Below, one piece after another: positions 59,114-64,000 of a DNA stretch of 64,000 bases (positions are counted from its first letter, which is position 1; every line of letters starts with the position of its first letter). Source of the stretch: Mesorhizobium sp. NFR06 (lineage in GTDB: Bacteria; Pseudomonadota; Alphaproteobacteria; Rhizobiales; Rhizobiaceae); NCBI RefSeq assembly GCF_900115245.1, contig NZ_FOVT01000015.1, forward strand, positions 62,001 to 126,000. Direction: 5' to 3'. The position numbers and the translations under genes were made by a program. The notes beneath the pieces are model-generated. The model saw nothing but the letters and a program-made list of their open reading frames with translations. It did no database searches and was not told the DNA's origin.

Positions 59114-59830
59114 ATGAAAGAAAAGAACCTTCTCGCGGAACTCGCCGCCTATCTTTTCTCCAACTCCGACAAGGAGTCCGGCCGCACGCCGTCCGAGCGC
59201 GAGCTGGCGGAGCATTTCGGCGTCAGCCGCGGTCAGATTCGCGAGGCTCTCGCCATCCTCGAGGCCATGCGCATCGTCGAGCGGCGCGCCAAATCCGGCA
59301 TCTATATCGACACCAAGCAGGCGAGCGTGGAAGCGTTGGCGCTTTTCGCCCGCGCGGGTCTGCCGCTCGATCCGGTGCAGATCTACGAGACGGTCGAGTT
59401 GCGCAAGATCCACGAGATCAAGGCGGCCGAGCTGGCCTGCTCGCGCGCCACGGAAGAGAATTTCGAACGGCTGCGCGAGATCCTCAAGGCTTCCGAGGAA
59501 CGCATTGCCGCCGGCGAAGGCCTCGCCAAGGAGGACCGCGAGTTCCATCTCGAGATCGTGCGCGCAACCAAGAACAGCGTCTTTCACAACATCTGCAGCG
59601 TCTATTACCTGATGGGCGAGCAGCGCCTGCCGATCTATTTCAACGATCCCGAGCGCAGCGTGCGCTCGCATGCCGAGCACATCCAGATCTACGAGGCGCT
59701 GCTGCGCCGCGACGGCAACCTCGCCCAGGCGCTGATGAGCGCGCATCTGCAGGGCGCCGAGAGCTACTGGAAGGGCATCATCGAAGGCCGCGGAACGGAG
59801 TCGCAAAGCGCGGCGCTCGAAAAGGCCTAG
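59114..59830 (+). CDS. GntR-family regulator, FadR/FCD type
   Basis: A 238-residue regulator. N-terminal winged helix residues about 10-70 (GRTPSERELAEHFGVSRGQIREALAILEAMRIV). The all-helical FCD domain follows, with the metal-ligand pattern DREFHLEIVRATKN, then HAEHIQIYEALLRRD. It is downstream of, and two bases from, the MR_MLE gene, so autoregulation is likely through the TGGT-N3-ACCA sites at 56698 and 56878, which match its family. Confidence 0.9.
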   Translation: MKEKNLLAELAAYLFSNSDKESGRTPSERELAEHFGVSRGQIREALAILEAMRIVERRAKSGIYIDTKQASVEALALFARAGLPLDPVQIYETVELRKIHEIKAAELACSRATEENFERLREILKASEERIAAGEGLAKEDREFHLEIVRATKNSVFHNICSVYYLMGEQRLPIYFNDPERSVRSHAEHIQIYEALLRRDGNLAQALMSAHLQGAESYWKGIIEGRGTESQSAALEKA

Positions 59831-59852
59831 CGCAGGTCCAGGAAATGAGCAG

Positions 59853-59936
59853 GTCCAGGAGAAGCGTGAAACGGTCCTCCGTCCGGAATTGCGTCAAAAC
59901 AAAGAGATGAAGCGGTTCGCCATTTCGGTGAAACGG
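59853..59936. repeat. Dispersed repeat, family A-related
   Basis: GAGAAGCGTGAAACGGTCCT and CGGTTCGCCATTTCGGTGAA bracket TCCGGAATTGCGTCAAAACA. The AAAAC-AAAGAG core is one I associate with Mesorhizobium intergenic repeats. Confidence 0.5.
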
Positions 59937-60011
59937 TGAGACGCTGCAGGGCATTTTGCAGCCAAGCCCTATCGCTTGGCGTCTCGGAAATGCGGCCGAA
60001 AAGGAACCTTT

Positions 60012-60992
60012 ATGCGCAAGATCCTGTCCACGCACCCGCTGCATTCTCGCGCCACCGCCATGCTGGCCGGCGCCGGCAGGCTTGCAATCGCGTCCGCGCT
60101 CGATGCCAAAACCTTGACCGCGGAAGCCCGGGACGCCGACATCGTCATCGTGCGCGCGCCGCTGCCGCCGGAGCTGTTCGCGGGCGCGGCGAACCTGCGC
60201 GCCGCGATCCGCCATGGAGCGGGGCTGGACATGATCCCGGTCGAGGCGGCGAGCGCCGCCGGCGTGCTGGTCGCGAACGTGCCTGCAGTCAATGCCCGTT
60301 CGGTTGCCGAGCATGTGATGTTGACCGTGCTCGCGCTGCTGCGGCGCTTCCGCGTGATGGACCGCGACCTGCGCGCCAGGGGCTGGCTTGCCGGGCGCGA
60401 GCACGCCAATTCGACCAGCGAACTGGCTGGCAAGACCATCGGCATCGTCGGCTTCGGCGCGGTCGGCCAGGCCGTCGGCCATATCTGCGCCCACGGCTTC
60501 GGCCTCAATGTCGTGGCGACGACACGCAGTATGAAGCCGGCGCCCGAGCGCGTCGGCTTCCTGTCGATCGACGCGCTGGTCGAGCAGAGCGATATCATCG
60601 TGCTCTGCTGCCCGCTGACGGAGGAAACGCGCGGCCTGATCGGTCGCGAGCGCATCGCGTGCATGAAACCCGGTGCGCTGCTGATCAATGTCTCGCGCGG
60701 TCCGGTGGTCGACGACGAGGCGCTGATCGAAGCCCTGCAAAAAGGCCGCATTGGCGGCGCCGCGCTGGACGTCTTTTCCACGCAGCCGTTGCCGCCCAAT
60801 CATCCCTATTTCGGCTTCGACAATGTCATTGTCACCCCGCATATGGCCGGCATCACCGAGGAATCGATGATGCGCATGGGCGTCGGCGCCGCCGGCGAGG
60901 CGCTGCTGGTGCTCGCCGGCAAACTGCCTGTCAATCTGCGCAACCCGGAAGTTATCGAGCACTATCGGCGGCGCTTTCCGGCTGGCGGTTAA
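60012..60992 (+). CDS. D-2-hydroxyacid dehydrogenase
   Basis: A 326-residue NAD(P)-dependent enzyme. NAD motif TIGIVGFGAVGQAVGHI, substrate Arg in INVSRGPVVDDEALIEAL, catalytic Glu in the DVFSTQP region and His in VTPHMAGITEES. The signature VRAPLPPELFAGAANLRAAIRHGAGLDMIPV matches phosphoglycerate/hydroxypyruvate reductase relatives. The ATG at 60012 follows AAGGAA. It lies 181 bases after the GntR gene with a repeat between, so it may be a separate unit. It could reduce a keto-acid product of the pathway. Confidence 0.88.
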   Translation: MRKILSTHPLHSRATAMLAGAGRLAIASALDAKTLTAEARDADIVIVRAPLPPELFAGAANLRAAIRHGAGLDMIPVEAASAAGVLVANVPAVNARSVAEHVMLTVLALLRRFRVMDRDLRARGWLAGREHANSTSELAGKTIGIVGFGAVGQAVGHICAHGFGLNVVATTRSMKPAPERVGFLSIDALVEQSDIIVLCCPLTEETRGLIGRERIACMKPGALLINVSRGPVVDDEALIEALQKGRIGGAALDVFSTQPLPPNHPYFGFDNVIVTPHMAGITEESMMRMGVGAAGEALLVLAGKLPVNLRNPEVIEHYRRRFPAGG

Positions 60993-61042
60993 TTTCCCCG
61001 ACGAGTACCGCGCCGGTGCAGACATGAGATGTCGGCGGGACA

Positions 61043-61203
61043 GCGCCCCCCTCTGTCCTGCCGGACATCTCCCCCACGAGGGGGGAGATTGGCTGCTTCA
61101 GCGCTTCGTTCGTTTCTGCAACGTCGGAGATTGGCGAAGGCCTGCGCGACGTTCAATCTCCCCCCCGAGTGGGGGAGATGGCCGGCAGGCCAGAGGGGGG
61201 CGC
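61043..61203. repeat. Long dispersed palindrome, family C
   Basis: GCGCCCCCCTCTGTCCTGCC and GGCAGGCCAGAGGGGGGCGC are the outer arms; the inner arms carry CTCCCCCACGAGGGGGGAGAT and its partner. Nearly the same as 52951-53107. It separates the convergent dehydrogenase and amidase genes. Confidence 0.8.
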
Positions 61204-61262
61204 GAAGGAACGCAACGCCAATTTCCCTGATGTCTATTTTGCGTTGTTTCGCGGCATCCACG

Positions 61263-62558
61263 TCAACGGCCAAGCAAAGCCTCTACCGCTGCGGCGATGC
61301 CGAGAAGGCGACGATCATCCCCGTGCTTGCCCACCAGCATCAATCCAGCCGGCAGCTTCATGCCGAGCATCGGCAGCGAGATGGCGCAGAGGTCGAACTG
61401 GTTGGCGACTTGCGTGTTGCGCAGCAGCAGCCCTTCCGTCTTGTCGCGCAGCGCTTCGTCGCCGGCCATCGCGGCAATGGACGGCGCGACCATAGGGACT
61501 GTCGGCAATGCCAGCAGATCGAACGTCTCCAGCCGTTCCGCCATAGCCGCCACGAGCTCGCCGCGACGGCGGATCGTGCGGATATAGGCGGAAGCGGGAA
61601 CAGCCAGCGCGCGCGACAATGGTCCGGTGACGTGCGGATCGACCGGCACGGACGCGCCGGTCTCCAGCCAGTCGGCATGCACCTCGGCGCCTTCCATCGA
61701 CGCGATCGTCCCGTGCCTGGTTGCCAGGCGCATCTCGGCAATGAGATCGTCGATGGACAAATCGGTGGCGTGGGCCCCGGCCTGCCCGATCTTGTCGATG
61801 CAGCTCTCGAAAGCTCCGGCGACCTCGGCTTGCGTCTCGCCGAACAGCGTGCCACGTGGAATGCCGATGCGCAGGCCGGCAAGCGAGACCGGCTGAAGTG
61901 GGACCGGCTCTTCTCCCGCCATGATCGCATCGGCGATCGCGCAATCGGCGACGCTGCGGGCAAGCGGGCCGATCGAATCGAGTGTCATCGACAGTGGAAA
62001 CGCGCCGGTCAAAGGCACGCGCCCTGCCGTCGGCTTGAAGCCGACGACACCGTTGAGCGAGGCCGGAATGCGAACCGAGCCGCCGGTGTCTGAGCCGACC
62101 GAGATGTCGCTCGTGCCCTCGCCGACCGCGACGCCGGCGCCGGACGACGAGCCGCCCGGGATCAGGCTCGCATCGGCGGCATTGCCCGGCGTGCCGTAAT
62201 GCGGATTGTCGCCGATGGCGGTAAAGGCGAATTCGGTCATGTTGGTCTTGCCGAGGATGACGGCGCCCGCCTGCCGCAGCCGTCGCACGATCGCCGCATC
62301 CCGCGTCGCCGGCGCGGCACCAGCGCGGATCAGCGATCCGGCCGCCGTCGGCTCGCCGGGGACATCGAACAGGTCCTTGATCGAGACGATGCGCCCATCG
62401 AGCGGTCCGAAGCTCACGCCCGCCTTGCGGCGGGCATCAGACGCGTCGGCGGCCGCCCGCGCGGCCTCGGCATAGAGCTTCGTGTAGACCTTCTCGCCGG
62501 CCGCGCGATTGGCAAGACTTGACAGGATGATTTCGAGACGGTCGCGGATGGATTGCAT
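61263..62558 (-). CDS. Amidase (amidase signature family)
   Basis: A 431-residue hydrolase. The Ser-cisSer-Lys triad is visible: Lys in RIVSIKDLFDVPG, cis-Ser in LIPGGSSSGAGVAVG, and the nucleophilic Ser in SVGSDTGGSVRIPAS. FKPTAGRVPLTGAFPLSMTLDSIG continues the signature. It has no signal peptide. It is near GatA in fold but lacks the GatCAB partner genes here, so a general amide or nitrile-pathway role is likelier. The ATG at 62558 gives a compact N-terminus; a longer frame to 62807 overlaps the GFA gene. Confidence 0.88.
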   Translation of the reverse strand: MQSIRDRLEIILSSLANRAAGEKVYTKLYAEAARAAADASDARRKAGVSFGPLDGRIVSIKDLFDVPGEPTAAGSLIRAGAAPATRDAAIVRRLRQAGAVILGKTNMTEFAFTAIGDNPHYGTPGNAADASLIPGGSSSGAGVAVGEGTSDISVGSDTGGSVRIPASLNGVVGFKPTAGRVPLTGAFPLSMTLDSIGPLARSVADCAIADAIMAGEEPVPLQPVSLAGLRIGIPRGTLFGETQAEVAGAFESCIDKIGQAGAHATDLSIDDLIAEMRLATRHGTIASMEGAEVHADWLETGASVPVDPHVTGPLSRALAVPASAYIRTIRRRGELVAAMAERLETFDLLALPTVPMVAPSIAAMAGDEALRDKTEGLLLRNTQVANQFDLCAISLPMLGMKLPAGLMLVGKHGDDRRLLGIAAAVEALLGR

Positions 62559-62674
62559 GTCGATGTCGGACTCCGCAAGTTGGCAACGTCTTTTTAGGGC
62601 AGTAGCCGATCGGCTGGCGGAAGGGATAACCCGGCAAGCGCGCCTTTGCACCTGCCAGTGGGAGGAAGATGCTG

Positions 62675-63022
62675 ATGCTGTACAAAGGCAGTTGCCATTG
62701 CGGCAAGGTGGCGTTCGAGGTCGAAGGCGAACTGGGCGGCGCCGTGCGCTGCAACTGTTCGATCTGCCAGCGCAAGGGTGCGCTGTTGTGGGCCGTGCCG
62801 CATCCAAGCATGCGGCTGGTCGCCTGGGGCGATGATCTCGGCCGCTACATTTTCGGCAAGGGCGTGATCGCGCACCGCTTCTGCCGCACCTGCGGCATCC
62901 ATCCGTTCGCCGAGGATGTCAGCCAAAGCGGTGAGCGGACGGCCTATATCAACGTCAACTGCCTCGACGACGTCGACCTCACCGCCGTCGAAGTGTTCGA
63001 GTTCGACGGCCGCTCGGCCTGA
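62675..63022 (+). CDS. GFA-family (glutathione-dependent formaldehyde-activating-like) protein
   Basis: A 115-residue zinc protein. Cysteine motifs GSCHCGKVAFEVEG, RCNCSICQRKG and RFCRTCGIHPFAE bind two zinc ions in the family. It is a common small protein whose formaldehyde link holds for only some members. The ATG at 62675 has GGGAGGA at a suitable distance; 62669 is two codons earlier. It is divergent from the amidase. Confidence 0.86.
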   Translation: MLYKGSCHCGKVAFEVEGELGGAVRCNCSICQRKGALLWAVPHPSMRLVAWGDDLGRYIFGKGVIAHRFCRTCGIHPFAEDVSQSGERTAYINVNCLDDVDLTAVEVFEFDGRSA

Positions 63023-63056
63023 AGCTGCGTGCAGCCGGTCGCGTGAGCCATCACGA

Positions 63057-63093
63057 CATCGGCCCGGCGCTCCTGAGAGCCGCCGGGCCGATG
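63057..63093. terminator. Strong hairpin between convergent GFA and MFS genes
   Basis: CATCGGCCCGGCG and CGCCGGGCCGATG form a perfect 13-bp stem with an 11-base loop. No U-run follows on either strand, so termination is inferred from position and stability only. Confidence 0.6.
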
Positions 63094-63113
63094 CTTGAGA
63101 GTGCGAGCGGGGA

Positions 63114-64000
63114 CTACTCGGCGGCTTGCTCGGGTCCCCTCAGGAAGGCCACCAGCGCTGCGAGCAACGTCGCCACGCCGCCATAGGCGAAGGCGGTGGC
63201 GACACCGGCATGATCGACCAGGAGGCCGCCGACGATGGCGCCCAGAGCGATCGCCACCTGGAAGGTGGCGACCATCAGGCCGCCGGCGCTCTCGGCCTGG
63301 TCTGGCGCGGCGCGCACCAGCCAGGTCTGCAGGCCGACCGGCACGGCGCCGAAGGCAAAGCCCCAAGCGGTGACGGCGATCGCCGCCGTTATCGGTGAGG
63401 CGCCGAACACCAGCAGCGCCGCCGCCGACAGGGCGATCAGCAGCGGCGCCAGGCCGACGGCCATCTTCAGGTTGCGCTCGGCCAGGAAGGCGCCGGCGAA
63501 ATTGCCGAAGAAGCCGCCAATGCCGTAGGCGAGCAGCACCAGCGAGATCGTCTCGATCGGCATCACCGGCACCGTCTCCAGGAACGGCCGCACATAGGTG
63601 AAGCCGGCAAACTGTCCGGACGCGACCAGCAGCACGACGAGCAGCGCGATGCGGATCATCGGCCGCTTCAGCACCTCGGCCAGGGTACGGAAGCTCGCCA
63701 CGGCGTCGGCGGCAGGCTGGGCAGGGTGGCGAGCTGGGTCAGAAGCGCCAGCCCGCCGACGATCGCGGCGATCATGAAGGCGGTGCGCCAGCCCCAGATG
63801 TCGCCGACATAGGCGCCGACCGGAGCCGCCGTCACGGTGGCGACCGAGACGCCGGTCAGGATGATCGACATGGCGCGCGGCATCAGCCGCATCGGCACCA
63901 GCCGCATCGCCATGGCGGCCGACATCGACCAGAAGCCGCCGAGCGCGACGCCTAGCACAACGCGGGCGAGAAGCAACATGGCGAGCGAGGACGCGAAGGC
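63114..64000 (-). pseudogene. MFS transporter, frameshifted and cut by the right edge
   Basis: Sequence from the right edge reads AFASSLAMLLLARVVLGVAL, a typical DHA1-type major facilitator half, and goes off frame near 63704-63715, ending in a false tail that stops at 63668. The rest of the protein resumes in the next frame (DAVASFRTLAEVLKRPMIRI) and runs to the stop at 63114 with about six spans, including LLAYGIGGFFGNFAGAFLAER. Joining the two restores a normal AraJ/sugar-efflux-like protein, so one base is missing, by mutation or sequencing error. The start lies beyond the window. Confidence 0.8.

Overview
The window is high-GC DNA from a Rhizobiales alphaproteobacterium, most likely Mesorhizobium or a close relative. 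The reasons are the family-level identity of most proteins, the density of sugar ABC/isomerase/Gfo-Idh-MocA clusters, a full C-P lyase cluster of rhizobial type, an alpha-r7-like sRNA beside polA, and several families of intergenic palindromes. I see no tRNA, rRNA, CRISPR, prophage, transposase or defence system. It reads as ordinary chromosome with three catabolic or uptake modules.

0-18.5 kb is mostly housekeeping: siroheme synthase (cysG, cut by the left edge), a host-attachment-family protein, a YbaL/Kef-type antiporter, an AraC regulator divergent from a quinone-reductase-like MDR enzyme, an SDR, a class A penicillin-binding protein, a PAS-GGDEF-EAL protein with a degenerate GGDEF, two tiny genes, an RNase D-like exonuclease, an M20 peptidase, the predicted sRNA, polA and a Zur-like regulator.

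18.6-29.1 kb: a LacI regulator faces an ABC sugar importer (binding protein, two permeases, ATPase) that runs on into a TIM-barrel isomerase, a Gfo/Idh/MocA oxidoreductase and an aldo/keto reductase. Two near-identical palindromic operators lie between the regulator and the importer. gnd follows. 29.2-32.4 kb is a four-gene copper cluster: DUF2946, PCu(A)C, YcnI and CopC-CopD.

32.6-40.4 kb: a GntR-type regulator with two DNA-binding domains is divergent from a UxaA-family dehydratase, an RbsBAC-like importer and a Zn-dependent dehydrogenase. This looks like uptake and breakdown of an aldonic or uronic sugar. 40.6-52.9 kb is the phosphonate module: phnF divergent from phnGHI-J-KL, a hexapeptide transferase, GNAT and DUF1868 (2H phosphoesterase-like) enzymes, then phnC, phnD and two phnE genes. 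phnM, phnN and phnP are absent.

53.1-61 kb is another carbohydrate module: three TIM-barrel isomerases, a Gfo/Idh/MocA enzyme, an enolase-superfamily dehydratase, a FadR-type GntR regulator and a hydroxyacid dehydrogenase, with two TGGT-N3-ACCA operators in the divergent control region. The window ends with an amidase, a GFA protein and an MFS transporter that carries a frameshift and runs off the right edge.

Binding-protein genes are repeatedly followed by intercistronic hairpins. At least three families of dispersed palindromes fill intergenic gaps, and one copy appears to have extended the phnJ reading frame.
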